From: Rheinheimera sp. UJ63
GTDB lineage: Bacteria > Pseudomonadota > Gammaproteobacteria > Enterobacterales > Alteromonadaceae
NCBI RefSeq assembly: GCF_021568285.1
Contig: NZ_JAKGTQ010000002.1
Span: forward strand, 744,001-808,000
Direction of reading: 5' to 3'
DNA: 64,000 nucleotides
The first letter of the stretch is position 1. Every line of letters starts with the position of its first letter. Below the pieces are notes generated by a model. It saw nothing but the letters and a program-made list of their open reading frames with translations. It did no database searches and had not been told where the DNA came from. This document shows, in pieces, positions 9,065-18,958 of this stretch. The position numbers and the translations under genes are program-made.

Positions 9065-9092
9065 TTGAACAGTTCTGTAATTAAATTACATT
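9065..9092 (+). promoter_or_regulatory. Predicted zwf promoter, overlapped by a HexR site
   Basis: A TTGAAC -35-like box (9065-9070) and a TACATT -10-like box (9087-9092) are separated by 16 bases. The HexR palindrome covers the spacer and most of the -10 box. The position is predicted by eye only. Confidence 0.45.
9076..9090. promoter_or_regulatory. HexR operator upstream of zwf
   Basis: A perfect HexR-type palindrome, TGTAATTAAATTACA, lies 80 bases before the zwf start. It fits the published consensus exactly and pairs functionally with the site in front of pykA. A shorter TGTAAAATTACA at 9141-9152 has a 2-base spacer instead of 5 and is probably not a true site. Confidence 0.9.
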
Positions 9093-9169
9093 ATCTGGCG
9101 TTTACAAGCGACATTCTCTCCGTTAGTATGGGGTAAGTGTTGTAAAATTACATCTTTTAAGGCTGAGTT

Positions 9170-10642
9170 ATGACAACCTCCAAGCAATACCAGGCATGTG
9201 ATCTTATTCTATTTGGCACCAAGGGCGATCTTGCTCGCAGAAAATTGTTGCCCGCATTATATCAACTTGAGAAAGCCGGTTTATTAGCCGCAGACTCCCG
9301 TATTATTGGGGTAGCGCGTGATGATTTAGATAACGCTGCCTATATTGAACTGGTTAAAAGCAACCTGACGCGCTTCTTAAAAAAAGAAACCTTAGATGAA
9401 ACCGTTTGGGCGACCTTATCTAAAAAGCTGCATTATGTTTCTATCGATTTAAAAGAAACGGCCGACTATGTAAAGTTGGCTGAGGTGGTGGATATCACCA
9501 AACGTGTACCCGTGAGTTATTTCGCTACACCTCCTTCATTATTTGGCGATTTGTGTCGTGGTTTAGCGGAAGCAGGTTTAGCCGCAGAGCCATCGCGAGT
9601 GGTGCTTGAAAAACCGATTGGTCACGATTTGCAATCGTCTTACGTGATTAACGATCAAGTGGCTGAGCATTTTAAAGAGTGCCAAATTTATCGTATCGAT
9701 CATTACTTAGGTAAAGAAACGGTACTTAACTTATTAGCCCTGCGTTTTGCTAATGCCATTTTTGCGTCTAACTGGGATCACAATGCCATTGACCATGTGC
9801 AGATCACCGTGGCTGAAGAAGTCGGCGTTGAAGGCCGCTGGAGCTACTACGATGATGCTGGTCAAATGCGCGATATGGTGCAAAACCACTTATTACAAGT
9901 GTTGTCACTGATTGCCATGGAGCCGCCTGCACGCCTAGATGCAGACAGCATTCGAGATGAAAAATTAAAAGTATTAAAAGCCTTACGGCGTATCGATGAC
10001 AGTAACGTACAAGAAAAAACCGTACGTGGTCAGTATTCGGCGGGTTTTGCGGCGGGCCAAGCCGCACCCGGTTATTTAGAGGAAGAGGGCGCTAGGCCGA
10101 ACAGTAAAACCGAAACTTTTGTATCGATCCGGGTGGATATTGATAACTGGCGTTGGGCAGGTGTGCCGTTTTATTTAAGAACGGGCAAGCGCATGCCGAA
10201 GAAACACAGCGAAGTGGTGATTTGCTTCAAGCCACAACCGCACAATATTTTCAAAGCCACTTACCGCGATTTACCGGCCAACAAATTAATTATTCGTTTA
10301 CAGCCAGATGAAGGTGTCGAAATTCAGGTAATGAATAAGATCCCAGGTCTTGGTGAGAGCATGCGTTTACAACAAAGTAAGCTAGATTTAAGTTTCGATG
10401 AAACTTTTAAATCACAGCGTATTGCGGATGCTTACGAGCGTTTGTTACTTGAAGCGATGCTGGGTAACCAGTACTTGTTCGTTCGTCGTGATGAGGTTGA
10501 GCAAGCTTGGCAATGGGTTGACGGTATTATCAACGCTTGGAAAAACACCAATGAGCCACCGAAGGCCTATCAGGCAGGTACTTGGGGCCCCGTTTCGTCT
10601 ATCTCTATGATGGCACGTGACGATCGCAATTGGGACGAATAA
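9170..10642 (+). CDS. zwf: Glucose-6-phosphate dehydrogenase
   Basis: A 490-residue enzyme oxidising glucose 6-phosphate to 6-phosphogluconolactone with NAD(P). The N-terminal nucleotide site is FGTKGDLARRKL. The substrate/catalytic motif is YRIDHYLGKETV. Length equals the usual ~490. It is the first gene of zwf-pgl-edd-glk-eda and feeds both the oxidative pentose phosphate and Entner-Doudoroff routes. The upstream HexR palindrome and the divergent hexR gene indicate HexR control. The gene is followed after two bases by pgl. Confidence 0.97.
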   Translation: MTTSKQYQACDLILFGTKGDLARRKLLPALYQLEKAGLLAADSRIIGVARDDLDNAAYIELVKSNLTRFLKKETLDETVWATLSKKLHYVSIDLKETADYVKLAEVVDITKRVPVSYFATPPSLFGDLCRGLAEAGLAAEPSRVVLEKPIGHDLQSSYVINDQVAEHFKECQIYRIDHYLGKETVLNLLALRFANAIFASNWDHNAIDHVQITVAEEVGVEGRWSYYDDAGQMRDMVQNHLLQVLSLIAMEPPARLDADSIRDEKLKVLKALRRIDDSNVQEKTVRGQYSAGFAAGQAAPGYLEEEGARPNSKTETFVSIRVDIDNWRWAGVPFYLRTGKRMPKKHSEVVICFKPQPHNIFKATYRDLPANKLIIRLQPDEGVEIQVMNKIPGLGESMRLQQSKLDLSFDETFKSQRIADAYERLLLEAMLGNQYLFVRRDEVEQAWQWVDGIINAWKNTNEPPKAYQAGTWGPVSSISMMARDDRNWDE

Positions 10643-10644
10643 GC

Positions 10645-11334
10645 ATGAATTTACAAACGTTTACAGATAGCAACGCTTTAAACCAAGCCTTTGCCCAGCA
10701 ATTACTGACTATTCTCAGCACGGCGATTGCCGAACGTGGCCAAGCGACACTGGTTGTTTCGGGTGGCCGTACGCCATTAGCGTTATTTAGCACTTTGGCC
10801 AATACTGAGCTAGCTTGGGATAAAGTGACCATTTTACTGGCCGATGATCGTTATTTACCCACCAGTGCTGAGCATAGCAACGAGCGGCTGGTTAAGGCCA
10901 ATTTGTTACAACAGCATGCGGCTAACGCACACTTTATTAGTTTATATGCCGAAGCCGCGGATGCGTTTGCTGCCGTACCGCAAATTTTGCCCCGTGTTGC
11001 GGCTTTGCCGACGTTTGATGCCGTTATTTTAGGCATGGGTGAAGATGGTCATACGGCATCTTTGTTTCCGTGCAGCCAACAGCTGGCGGCAGGTTTAGCT
11101 GATGAGGCACCGGCGGTTCTTGCCACAGAGCCCACCAGTGCCCCTTATCAACGGATCAGTTTAAGCAAAGCACGTTTGTTAGACAGTCGGCATATTTTTC
11201 TGCATTTAGTGGGTGAAAACAAATATCCGGTTTTACAACAAGCATTAGCCGACACCGATCCAATGGAAATGCCCATTCGAGCATTCTTACAGCATCCATC
11301 CATCAGCATTGATGTGATGTACGCACCGCAATAG
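10645..11334 (+). CDS. pgl: 6-phosphogluconolactonase
   Basis: A 229-residue DevB/SOL-type lactonase that opens 6-phosphogluconolactone to 6-phosphogluconate. It shows [15 protein letters not shown] near the N-terminus, [16 protein letters not shown] in the middle, and [13 protein letters not shown] in the active-site loop. The ATG at 10645 follows the zwf stop by two bases, so the two genes are likely translationally coupled. An earlier in-frame TTG at 10630 lies inside zwf and is not needed. It is the second gene of the operon and ends 11 bases before edd. Confidence 0.95.
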   Translation: MNLQTFTDSNALNQAFAQQLLTILSTAIAERGQATLVVSGGRTPLALFSTLANTELAWDKVTILLADDRYLPTSAEHSNERLVKANLLQQHAANAHFISLYAEAADAFAAVPQILPRVAALPTFDAVILGMGEDGHTASLFPCSQQLAAGLADEAPAVLATEPTSAPYQRISLSKARLLDSRHIFLHLVGENKYPVLQQALADTDPMEMPIRAFLQHPSISIDVMYAPQ

Positions 11335-11345
11335 AGGTTTTAGTT

Positions 11346-13178
11346 ATGAATCCAGTGATTCAGAAAGTTACCGATCGTATTATCGCCCGCAGCAGTAAAA
11401 GTCGTGCTATTTATTTAGAACGGTTAGAGCAAGCCCGTCAACAGGGCCCACACCGTGGTGTCTTGAGTTGCGGTAACTTAGCACACGGTTTTGCCGCCTG
11501 TAGTGCCAGCGATAAAGCGGATTTACGCAGTCTAACTAAAGCTAATATTGGCATTATCTCGTCTTATAACGATATGTTGTCGGCGCATCAACCTTATCAA
11601 ACGTATCCAGACATCATTAAAAAAGCCGTTAATGAGATCGGCAGTGTTGCCCAGTTTGCTGGCGGTGTTCCTGCCATGTGTGACGGTGTCACCCAAGGCC
11701 AACCTGGCATGGAATTAAGTTTACTTAGCCGCGACATTATTGCGATGTCTGCCGCAGTAGGTTTATCACACAATATGTTTGATGGCGGCTTAATGCTCGG
11801 GATCTGCGATAAAATCGTACCGGGTTTATTAATGGCGGCGTTGAGTTTTGGTCATTTACCTTTTGTGTTTGTTCCTGCCGGCCCGATGCCATCAGGGATC
11901 CCAAATAAAGAAAAAGCGCGCGTACGTCAGCTTTATGCTGAAGGTAAAGTAGGTAAAGAAGAGTTATTAGAAGCAGAAGCCGCGTCTTATCACTCTGCGG
12001 GTACCTGTACTTTCTACGGTACGGCCAATTCTAACCAATTAGTGGTGGAAATGATGGGCCTACATTTACCCGGCTCGTCTTTTGTTAACCCCAATACCCC
12101 GTTACGTGATGAATTAACCAAGGCGGCAGCACGTCAAGTAACGCGTTTAACAGAGCTAGGTAATGACTATTTACCCATCGGTAAATTGGTTGATGCAAAA
12201 GCTATTGTTAACGGTATCGTGGGTTTGTTGGCCACGGGTGGTTCAACTAACCACACCATGCACCTGATTGCGGTAGCGCGTTCAGCCGGTTTTATTGTGA
12301 ATTGGGATGATTTTGCTGAGCTGTCAGATGCGACGCCGTTGTTAACACGCATTTACCCGAACGGCCAAGCAGATATTAACCATTTCCAATATGCTGGTGG
12401 TATGGCGTACTTGATGCGCACTTTATTAGATGCCGGCTTATTACACGAAGATGTGCAAACGATTGCGGGCCCAGGGCTACGTCGTTATACCCAAGTTCCG
12501 GTATTACAAGACGGCAAATTAGTTTGGGTGGATGGTCCAGAGCAATCATCTGATGATGATGTTTTAACCTCAGTCGATAAACCCTTTAAAGCTCATGGTG
12601 GTTTACAAGTTTTATCGGGCAATGTCGGTCGCAGCGTGATGAAAACCTCTTCACTGCGTCCAGGCACCGAAATTGTTAAAGCGCCAGCAGTCGTTTTCCA
12701 CAGCCAACATGAATTAGACGCGGCGTTTAAAGCCGGTGAATTAGATAAAGACTGTGTTGTTGTGGTGCGTTTCCAAGGTCCAAAAGCCTGTGGTATGCCA
12801 GAGCTGCACAAGTTAACGCCACCGTTAGGGGTGTTACAAGATAAAGGTTTTAAAGTGGCTTTGGTGACGGATGGTCGAATGTCAGGCGCGTCAGGAAAAG
12901 TGCCGGCAGCCATCCACGTCACACCAGAAGCGTTAGATGGGGGTAATATTGCCCGCATTAATACGGGCGATATGCTGTTAGTGGATGGCGAAAGTGGCAA
13001 GTTAGAAGTGTTGGTCGATGCCAAAGAATTCGCCGCAAGACCGGTTGCAGTAGCAGACATGGCCCCGAATTTATACGGCATGGGCCGTGAAATGTTTGGT
13101 GCCATGCGTCAGCAACTCACTGGAGCTGAGCAGGGTGCATGCAGCTTATTTATTACGGAGGAACACCTGCATGGCTGA
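11346..13178 (+). CDS. edd: 6-phosphogluconate dehydratase
   Basis: A 610-residue IlvD/Edd-family [4Fe-4S] dehydratase converting 6-phosphogluconate to KDPG. Cluster-region cysteines are seen in [17 protein letters not shown] and [14 protein letters not shown]. The C-terminal domain has [19 protein letters not shown]. It is a few residues longer than E. coli Edd (603). AGAGG precedes the ATG. Its last eight bases overlap the start of glk (ATGGCTGA), which indicates translational coupling. Being Fe-S dependent, it is expected to be sensitive to oxidants. Confidence 0.97.
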   Translation: MNPVIQKVTDRIIARSSKSRAIYLERLEQARQQGPHRGVLSCGNLAHGFAACSASDKADLRSLTKANIGIISSYNDMLSAHQPYQTYPDIIKKAVNEIGSVAQFAGGVPAMCDGVTQGQPGMELSLLSRDIIAMSAAVGLSHNMFDGGLMLGICDKIVPGLLMAALSFGHLPFVFVPAGPMPSGIPNKEKARVRQLYAEGKVGKEELLEAEAASYHSAGTCTFYGTANSNQLVVEMMGLHLPGSSFVNPNTPLRDELTKAAARQVTRLTELGNDYLPIGKLVDAKAIVNGIVGLLATGGSTNHTMHLIAVARSAGFIVNWDDFAELSDATPLLTRIYPNGQADINHFQYAGGMAYLMRTLLDAGLLHEDVQTIAGPGLRRYTQVPVLQDGKLVWVDGPEQSSDDDVLTSVDKPFKAHGGLQVLSGNVGRSVMKTSSLRPGTEIVKAPAVVFHSQHELDAAFKAGELDKDCVVVVRFQGPKACGMPELHKLTPPLGVLQDKGFKVALVTDGRMSGASGKVPAAIHVTPEALDGGNIARINTGDMLLVDGESGKLEVLVDAKEFAARPVAVADMAPNLYGMGREMFGAMRQQLTGAEQGACSLFITEEHLHG

Positions 13179-14142
13179 CACTCGTAAATTTGCCATCGTC
13201 GCCGATATTGGTGGCACAAATGCCCGTTTTAGCCGGGTTGCATTAGATACCTTAGCGCTGGATAAAGTCGCAGTTTATCCTTGTGCAGATTTTGCAACCT
13301 TGGCCGATGCATTATCGCACTATCAGCAGCAGCAAGGATTAACTGCGTTAAAAGATGTTGCCATTGGTATTGCTTGCCCCATTAACGGTGATGAAGTTCG
13401 GATGACGAACTTTCATTGGCAGTTTTCGATTAAGGCCATGCAAGCCGGCTTGGGGTTAGATACGCTGCTGTTAATGAACGACTTTACCGCTGTTGCCATG
13501 TCATTACCGGCGTTAGCTGACGATCAAAAAATTCAGATTGGTGGTGAAGCCGCTAAGCCAGCACAGCCTATGGCCGTGCTGGGTGCCGGAACGGGCTTAG
13601 GCGTGGCGCATTTAGTGCCTTTTGGCCAAAAGTATATACCTTTACCGGGTGAAGGCGGCCATGTTGATTGGGCGCCACAAACTGAACAAGAGTGGTTTAT
13701 TTATCAACAATTAGCTGCTGAACATGGTCATGTTTCACCAGAGCGCCTGTTATCTGGCCCTGGTTTAGAAGCCATCTATCGCGCGCTAGCGGCTTATCAA
13801 AAAATCGACACGCCCGCTTTAACTGCCGGTGAAATTGGCCAGCAAGCGCTCAGCGCCAGCTCAGCGTTAGCCGTGGCAACAGTTGAACAGTTTTATGCCA
13901 GTCTTGGCAGCATTGCCGGTAATTTGGCATTAACGCTCAGTACTTTTGGTGGCGTATACGTAGCCGGAGGCATTGTACCGAAACTTCTACCCTTGTTAGG
14001 TCGCAGCGAATTTCGTCAACGATTTGATGCAAAAGGGCGCTTTAGTGGCTTCAACCGGCAAATACCGGTTTTCATTGTTACAGCCGAGCAACCTGGTTTA
14101 TTGGGTGCCGCGGTTTATCTAAAACAAACATTGGCGGGTTAA
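13171..14142 (+). CDS. glk: Glucokinase
   Basis: A 323-residue bacterial glucokinase of the E. coli Glk type (glucose + ATP to glucose 6-phosphate). The phosphate-1 motif is [25 protein letters not shown] holds the catalytic aspartate, [12 protein letters not shown] binds phosphate, and [11 protein letters not shown] is the sugar-binding segment. The ATG at 13171 has GGAGGA 8 bases before it. An earlier in-frame ATG at 13087 would place 28 unrelated residues, read within edd, ahead of the conserved start. Inside the ED operon it supplies the substrate for zwf from free glucose. Confidence 0.95.
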   Translation: MADTRKFAIVADIGGTNARFSRVALDTLALDKVAVYPCADFATLADALSHYQQQQGLTALKDVAIGIACPINGDEVRMTNFHWQFSIKAMQAGLGLDTLLLMNDFTAVAMSLPALADDQKIQIGGEAAKPAQPMAVLGAGTGLGVAHLVPFGQKYIPLPGEGGHVDWAPQTEQEWFIYQQLAAEHGHVSPERLLSGPGLEAIYRALAAYQKIDTPALTAGEIGQQALSASSALAVATVEQFYASLGSIAGNLALTLSTFGGVYVAGGIVPKLLPLLGRSEFRQRFDAKGRFSGFNRQIPVFIVTAEQPGLLGAAVYLKQTLAG

Positions 14143-14145
14143 TTT

Positions 14146-14790
14146 ATGGCATTTTCTAATTGGCAACTACAACCATCGGTGTTGTTTGCTATGGGTCCTG
14201 TAGTTCCAGTAATCGTTATTAAAGATATTAATGACGCTGTTCCGTTAGCCAAAGCATTAATTGCCGGTGGTATTAAGGTGTTAGAAGTGACATTGCGCAC
14301 TCCTCAAGCCTTAGCGGCCATTAAACGTTTAGCTGAAGAAGTGCCAGAGGCCGTTGTTGGTGCCGGTACGGTGACCACTGCAGAACAATTAGCCCAAGTC
14401 ATTGCAGCAGGTGCAAAATTTGCAATCAGCCCAGGGTTAACCGAAAACTTGTTAATTGCCGCCAAAGAATCCAGTATTCCGCTGATCCCCGGCATTGCCA
14501 CCATTTCAGAGTTAATGCAAGGCACCGTATTAGGCTATACCCACTTTAAATTTTTCCCTGCAGAAGCTGCCGGGGGCGTGAAGAACTTAAAATCAATTTA
14601 TGGTCCTTTCGCCGATATTCGTTTTTGTCCTACTGGTGGTATTAACGAGAAAAACTATAATGATTACCTGGCACTACCGAATGTAAGTTGTGTTGGCGGT
14701 TCATGGATAGTACCTGATAGCGCAGTCGATGCTAAAGACTGGGCGACCATTACCGCGCTAACGGCTAAAGCCGTCGCCGAGGCAAAATAA
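14146..14790 (+). CDS. eda: KDPG aldolase (2-dehydro-3-deoxyphosphogluconate aldolase)
   Basis: A 214-residue class I aldolase cleaving KDPG to pyruvate and glyceraldehyde 3-phosphate, the last step of the Entner-Doudoroff route. The catalytic glutamate lies in [10 protein letters not shown]. The Schiff-base lysine is K135 in [22 protein letters not shown] binds the phosphate. It is the last gene of the operon, three bases after glk, and is followed directly by a strong terminator. In HexR biology its substrate KDPG is also the inducer. Confidence 0.97.
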   Translation: MAFSNWQLQPSVLFAMGPVVPVIVIKDINDAVPLAKALIAGGIKVLEVTLRTPQALAAIKRLAEEVPEAVVGAGTVTTAEQLAQVIAAGAKFAISPGLTENLLIAAKESSIPLIPGIATISELMQGTVLGYTHFKFFPAEAAGGVKNLKSIYGPFADIRFCPTGGINEKNYNDYLALPNVSCVGGSWIVPDSAVDAKDWATITALTAKAVAEAK

Positions 14791-14793
14791 GGT

Positions 14794-14825
14794 AACAACA
14801 AACCGGCTTAGGCCGGTTTGTTGTT
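14794..14825 (+). terminator. Intrinsic terminator of the zwf-pgl-edd-glk-eda operon
   Basis: A perfect 14-bp stem (AACAACAAACCGGC / GCCGGTTTGTTGTT) with loop TTAG starts 3 bases after the eda stop. It ends in a T-rich tail. Confidence 0.92.
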
Positions 14826-14927
14826 TTAAGCACATTTAAAAGCACAGTGCTTTTGAGTTTTACCGACAAAACGCGTATAGTACCGCACCATTTTTAGCTG
14901 TATTAACCCTGTAACGGACCCTTTTCT

Positions 14928-16523
14928 GTGATTTCAACCAATAACATTACCATGCAGTTCGGCGCTAAGCCGTTGTTTGAAAATATTTCGATTAAATTTG
15001 GCGATGGCAATCGTTATGGTTTGATCGGCGCGAACGGCTGCGGCAAGTCGACATTCATGAAGATTTTAAGTCGCGAGCTTGAACCTAGCGCGGGTAATGT
15101 TTTTGTAGAGCCTAACTTTCGCGTAGCAAAACTGCATCAAGATCAATTCGCTTTTGAAAAGTACACCGTTATTGATACGGTGATCATGGGGCATGCAGAG
15201 CTATGGTCGGTGAAGTCAGAACGCGATCGTATTTATGCCGAGCCTGAAATGACTGAAGAAGATGGCATGAAAGTCGCCGATCTGGAAGTCGCTTTTGGTG
15301 AGATGGATGGCTACTCTGCTGAATCGCGGGCCAGTGAATTATTATTAGGCGTGGGGATCCCGATTGAACAGCATTATGGTTTGATGTCGTCAGTCGCGCC
15401 AGGCTTCAAATTACGTGTGTTATTGGCCCAAGTGTTGTTTGCTGATCCCGATATCATGTTACTAGACGAACCTACCAACAACTTGGATATTAATACGATC
15501 CGTTGGTTAGAGAACGTGTTGGCTGAACGTAATTCCACCATGGTCATCATCTCGCACGATAGACACTTCTTAAACAGCGTCTGTACGCATATGGCTGATT
15601 TAGACTACGGCGAGTTACGCGTATTCCCGGGCAACTATGATGAATACATGACGGCCGCCACGCAAACACGTGAGCGTTTGTTATCGGATAATGCCAAGAA
15701 AAAAGCGCAAATTGCCGAACTCCAAACGTTCGTCAGCCGCTTTTCTGCCAATGCGTCAAAAGCACGACAAGCCACCAGTCGCGCTAAACAAATTGATAAA
15801 ATTCAGTTAGAAGAAGTAAAAGCTTCTAGTCGTGTTAATCCGTTTATTCGTTTTGAACAGCAAAAACAACTGTATCGTTTAGCGTTAGAAGTGGAAGACT
15901 TAAGCAAAAGCTTTGGTGAATTACAACTATTACGCAAGTTAAAAATGACCATCGAAGTCGGTGAAAAGGTCGCCATCCTCGGCCCGAACGGTATCGGTAA
16001 ATCAACCCTGTTAAAGTGTTTAGTGGGTGATCTCAAACTGGATAGCGGTACGGTTAAATGGTCTGAAAACGTCTGTATTGGTTACTATGCGCAAGATCAT
16101 GCGCATGAATTTGCAACTGACATGACGTTGTTCGATTGGATGAGCCAATGGAAACAACCCTCAGATGACGAGCAAGCGATTCGTGGTGTTTTAGGCCGTT
16201 TATTATTCTCACAAGATGACATCAAAAAGTCCGTAAAAGTGTTATCGGGTGGTGAGCAAGGCCGCATGTTTTTCGGTAAACTGATGTTATTAAGACCGAA
16301 CATTCTGGTGATGGATGAACCGACTAACCACTTAGATATGGAGTCGATCGAGTCACTTAACTTAGCCTTAGAGCATTACAAAGGGACCTTGTTGTTTGTC
16401 AGTCATGACCGTGAGTTTGTTTCTTCGTTAGCCAGCCGTATTATCGAAATCACCGACAAAGGGATGAGTAACTTTGCCGGTAGTTACGAAGAGTATCTGG
16501 CGCAACAACTCGCCTTACAATAA
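14928..16523 (+). CDS. ybiT: ABC-F ATPase, YbiT type
   Basis: A 531-residue soluble protein with two ABC cassettes and no membrane domain. The first has Walker [10 protein letters not shown] and Walker [12 protein letters not shown], with a non-canonical signature ([12 protein letters not shown]). The second has [18 protein letters not shown] and MDEPTNHLD. Between them is a charged interdomain linker of the kind that contacts the ribosome in ABC-F proteins. It closely resembles E. coli YbiT in length (530) and N-terminus ([14 protein letters not shown]). The start is a GTG at 14928. YbiT binds 70S ribosomes, but its physiological role is unsettled. Single-gene unit with a terminator after it. 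Confidence 0.93.
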   Translation: MISTNNITMQFGAKPLFENISIKFGDGNRYGLIGANGCGKSTFMKILSRELEPSAGNVFVEPNFRVAKLHQDQFAFEKYTVIDTVIMGHAELWSVKSERDRIYAEPEMTEEDGMKVADLEVAFGEMDGYSAESRASELLLGVGIPIEQHYGLMSSVAPGFKLRVLLAQVLFADPDIMLLDEPTNNLDINTIRWLENVLAERNSTMVIISHDRHFLNSVCTHMADLDYGELRVFPGNYDEYMTAATQTRERLLSDNAKKKAQIAELQTFVSRFSANASKARQATSRAKQIDKIQLEEVKASSRVNPFIRFEQQKQLYRLALEVEDLSKSFGELQLLRKLKMTIEVGEKVAILGPNGIGKSTLLKCLVGDLKLDSGTVKWSENVCIGYYAQDHAHEFATDMTLFDWMSQWKQPSDDEQAIRGVLGRLLFSQDDIKKSVKVLSGGEQGRMFFGKLMLLRPNILVMDEPTNHLDMESIESLNLALEHYKGTLLFVSHDREFVSSLASRIIEITDKGMSNFAGSYEEYLAQQLALQ

Positions 16524-16532
16524 CGTTTTAAC

Positions 16533-16564
16533 GGCTGGCATAAGCTGATTTTGTTATGCCAGCC
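16533..16564 (+). terminator. Terminator-like hairpin after ybiT
   Basis: A perfect 11-bp stem, GGCTGGCATAA / TTATGCCAGCC, with a 10-base loop starts 9 bases after the ybiT stop. Only a weak T-rich stretch follows. Confidence 0.65.
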
Positions 16565-16647
16565 CTTGATCTCATTTATTTTGCCTCCATGTCACTGTTA
16601 ATAGGCTAAAATTTTTTGTGCATTAACAGTTAAACCCAGGAGAGAAA

Positions 16648-17115
16648 ATGAAGATCAATATAGGTATTGAAGAAGAACAGCGTAAAGCCATTGCTCATGG
16701 TTTATCGGTATTACTGGCAGATACTTATACGCTGTATCTGAAAACACATAATTATCATTGGAATGTTACGGGTCCCATGTTTCAAACCCTGCATACATTA
16801 TTTGAAACCCAGTACACCGAGTTAGCGATTGCCGTAGATGATATCGCCGAGCGGATCCGGGCTTTAGGTGAATTTGCGCCAGGCTCTTATAAAGCTTATG
16901 CCGGTTTAACCAGTTTAAAAGAGGCAGACGGTATTCCAACAGCGGAAGAGATGATCAAAGACTTAGTCAAAGGCCAAGAAGCGATTGCCAAGACTGCTCG
17001 CTCTATTGTGCCTGTGGCAGACGGCGCTTCAGATGAAGTGACGCTGGATCTGCTGACGCAGCGTATGACAGTACATGAAAAAAATGCGTGGATGTTACGT
17101 AGCTTAGTGGCTTAA
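16648..17115 (+). CDS. dps: Dps-family mini-ferritin
   Basis: A 155-residue Dps/ferritin-like protein. The intersubunit ferroxidase residues are visible in [14 protein letters not shown], in DDIAERI, and in the preceding ETQYTELA. It would form a 12-mer that oxidises Fe(II) with peroxide and stores iron. The N-terminal tail is short and acidic ([13 protein letters not shown]), without the Lys-rich extension that E. coli Dps uses for DNA binding, so DNA compaction is doubtful. AGGAGA precedes the ATG. It stands alone between two terminators. Confidence 0.93.
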   Translation: MKINIGIEEEQRKAIAHGLSVLLADTYTLYLKTHNYHWNVTGPMFQTLHTLFETQYTELAIAVDDIAERIRALGEFAPGSYKAYAGLTSLKEADGIPTAEEMIKDLVKGQEAIAKTARSIVPVADGASDEVTLDLLTQRMTVHEKNAWMLRSLVA

Positions 17116-17138
17116 TCTGCCCATCTTCACCTGTAATT

Positions 17139-17163
17139 AAAGGAGCCTGCGGCTCCTTTTTTT
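17139..17163 (+). terminator. Intrinsic terminator after dps
   Basis: Stem AAAGGAGCC / GGCTCCTTT with loop TGC and a T7 tail. Confidence 0.93.
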
Positions 17164-17322
17164 ATGTCTAAAAAGTAAACTTTGGTCTAATTTTGCAATT
17201 TGTCGTGGAAATCCGCTAATTCATCTGGCATTCTGGCCATCCAGAAGTGCAATACTTTATTAACTGAAATTGGCTGATCCAACATGGATCTGTTTGAAAA
17301 CTCAACCCGAATAGGTTTATGC

Positions 17323-18768
17323 ATGCAAAAGATCCTTTCTGTTTTCTGCTGTACCCTGCTGTTATTACTTACCCCTTCAGCCTTTGCGGCAGCAGCTGGG
17401 CACCTAGAACTGACACAATCGATGGTTGGCTATGTGTGTATCGGTATTTTCGTTATCGCTTATGCACTGGTGATGGGCGAAGAAAAACTGCATATGCGCA
17501 AATCCAAGCCCGTATTAGTCGCGGCCGGTTTGATTTGGATGTTAATTGGTTGGGTTTATATTCAGCAAGGGCAACCCGAAGTCACGCAGGTGGCATTTCG
17601 GCATAATTTGCTCGAATTTGCTGAGTTAATGCTATTTTTATTAGTGGCGATGACCTACATCAATGCAATGGAAGAGCGGCGTTTATTTGATGCGTTACGT
17701 TCTTGGATGATAAAAAAGGGCTTCAGTTATCAAAACCTGTTCTGGATCACCGGCTTTTTATCCTTCTTTATCTCACCGGTAGCCGATAACCTGACCACTG
17801 CTTTGCTGATGTGTGCTGTGGTGATGAAAGTGGCCGAAGGCGATAAAAAGTTTATCAATTTATGCTGCGTCAATATTGTGGTCGCCGCTAACGCTGGGGG
17901 CGCTTTTAGTCCGTTTGGTGACATCACTACGCTGATGGTGTGGCAAGCTGGTTTATTACATTTTCAAGAATTCTTTGCACTATTTATCCCATCCTTAGTC
18001 AATTTCTTAGTCCCGGCCTTAGTGATGAGTTTCTTTGTCGAAAAACGTCAACCCAGTGCGTTATTAGAAGAAGTGGAATTAAAGCGCGGTGCACTGCGTA
18101 TCGTGAGTTTATTTCTCATCACCATTGCCACCGCAGTGAGTTGTCACACCTTCCTGCATTTACCCCCGGTACTGGGCATGATGATGGGCTTGGGTTATTT
18201 ACAATTTTTTGGCTACTTTTTACGCCAAACATTACCGGGTTCATTGGCGCGCAAAAGAGCAATGGCCGAACGTACCGGCGATGTGGAACGCTTAAAACGT
18301 TTAGGCGGCGTAGTGCCGTTTGATGTGTTCAGTCGGGTACAACGCGCTGAGTGGGATACCTTATTGTTTTTTTACGGTGTCGTGATGTGTGTGGGTGGCT
18401 TGGGCTTTTTAGGTTATCTCGGCTTGATGTCTGATATTCTGTATACCCAATGGGGCGCGACAAATGCCAATATTGCCTTGGGCGTGATCTCGGCCGTGAT
18501 CGATAACATTCCGGTGATGTTTGCGGTACTGACCATGCAACCTGAGATGTCACACGGTCAATGGCTATTAATTACCTTAACCGCAGGAGTCGGCGGTAGT
18601 TTACTGTCGGTGGGCTCTGCGGCAGGTGTCGCCTTAATGGGCCAAGCCCGAGGTTACTATACCTTTTCTGGGCATTTAAAGTGGGCGCCGGTTATTGCTC
18701 TTGGTTATGCCGCGTCAATTGTCACGCATCAATGGATTAATGCCGGTTTATTTGAGATTTATGGTTAA
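17323..18768 (+). CDS. nhaD: Na+/H+ antiporter NhaD
   Basis: A 481-residue ion-transporter-superfamily antiporter. Residues 1-~22 look like a cleavable signal (MQKILSVFCCTLLLLLTPSAFA), followed by a dozen or so hydrophobic segments. Conserved NhaD blocks include SPVADNLTTALLM, NAGGAFSPFGDITTLMVWQ, VIDNIPVMFAVLTM and SVGSAAGVALMGQ. It exchanges cytoplasmic Na+ for H+ in the inner membrane, which fits a salt-exposed lifestyle. The ATG at 17323 has AGG seven bases upstream and starts the signal peptide. An in-frame ATG at 17284 has no ribosome site and would add 13 polar residues. Confidence 0.93.
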   Translation: MQKILSVFCCTLLLLLTPSAFAAAAGHLELTQSMVGYVCIGIFVIAYALVMGEEKLHMRKSKPVLVAAGLIWMLIGWVYIQQGQPEVTQVAFRHNLLEFAELMLFLLVAMTYINAMEERRLFDALRSWMIKKGFSYQNLFWITGFLSFFISPVADNLTTALLMCAVVMKVAEGDKKFINLCCVNIVVAANAGGAFSPFGDITTLMVWQAGLLHFQEFFALFIPSLVNFLVPALVMSFFVEKRQPSALLEEVELKRGALRIVSLFLITIATAVSCHTFLHLPPVLGMMMGLGYLQFFGYFLRQTLPGSLARKRAMAERTGDVERLKRLGGVVPFDVFSRVQRAEWDTLLFFYGVVMCVGGLGFLGYLGLMSDILYTQWGATNANIALGVISAVIDNIPVMFAVLTMQPEMSHGQWLLITLTAGVGGSLLSVGSAAGVALMGQARGYYTFSGHLKWAPVIALGYAASIVTHQWINAGLFEIYG

Positions 18769-18776
18769 GCTTTTCG

Positions 18777-18816
18777 CCGCTAACTGTGGGTAAAACATAC
18801 ACAGTTGGCGGTTTTT
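18777..18816 (+). terminator. Intrinsic terminator after nhaD
   Basis: Stem CCGCTAACTGTG / CACAGTTGGCGG (one T-G wobble) with an 11-base loop and a T5 tail. Confidence 0.88.
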
Positions 18817-18909
18817 ATCACTCTTTTTGCCTTTCTGCGCTAAAATTCCTAAGTATTTTAGCTAAAACCTTGTAAAATCAAAACTTGGAGTAACACTTAA
18901 ACTTACCTT

Positions 18910-18942
18910 AGTGTAGGGTATGTAGTGTCTAAGTGTAGGGTA
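18910..18942. repeat. Tandem operator-like direct repeat upstream of the HDOD gene
   Basis: AGTGTAGGGTA occurs twice, at 18910-18920 and 18932-18942. The start-to-start distance is 22 bases, about two helical turns, and the second copy ends 16 bases before the start codon. No matching regulator is recognised. Confidence 0.6.
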
Positions 18943-18958
18943 AAACGGAGAAGGTCGA

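Noticed and set aside
9141-9152. TGTAAAATTACA as a second HexR site before zwf
   Set aside because: The spacer between half-sites is 2 bases instead of 5, so the geometry does not fit.
12593-13105. 170-codon minus-strand open frame inside edd
   Set aside because: A shadow of the edd coding strand with no domain or start signal.
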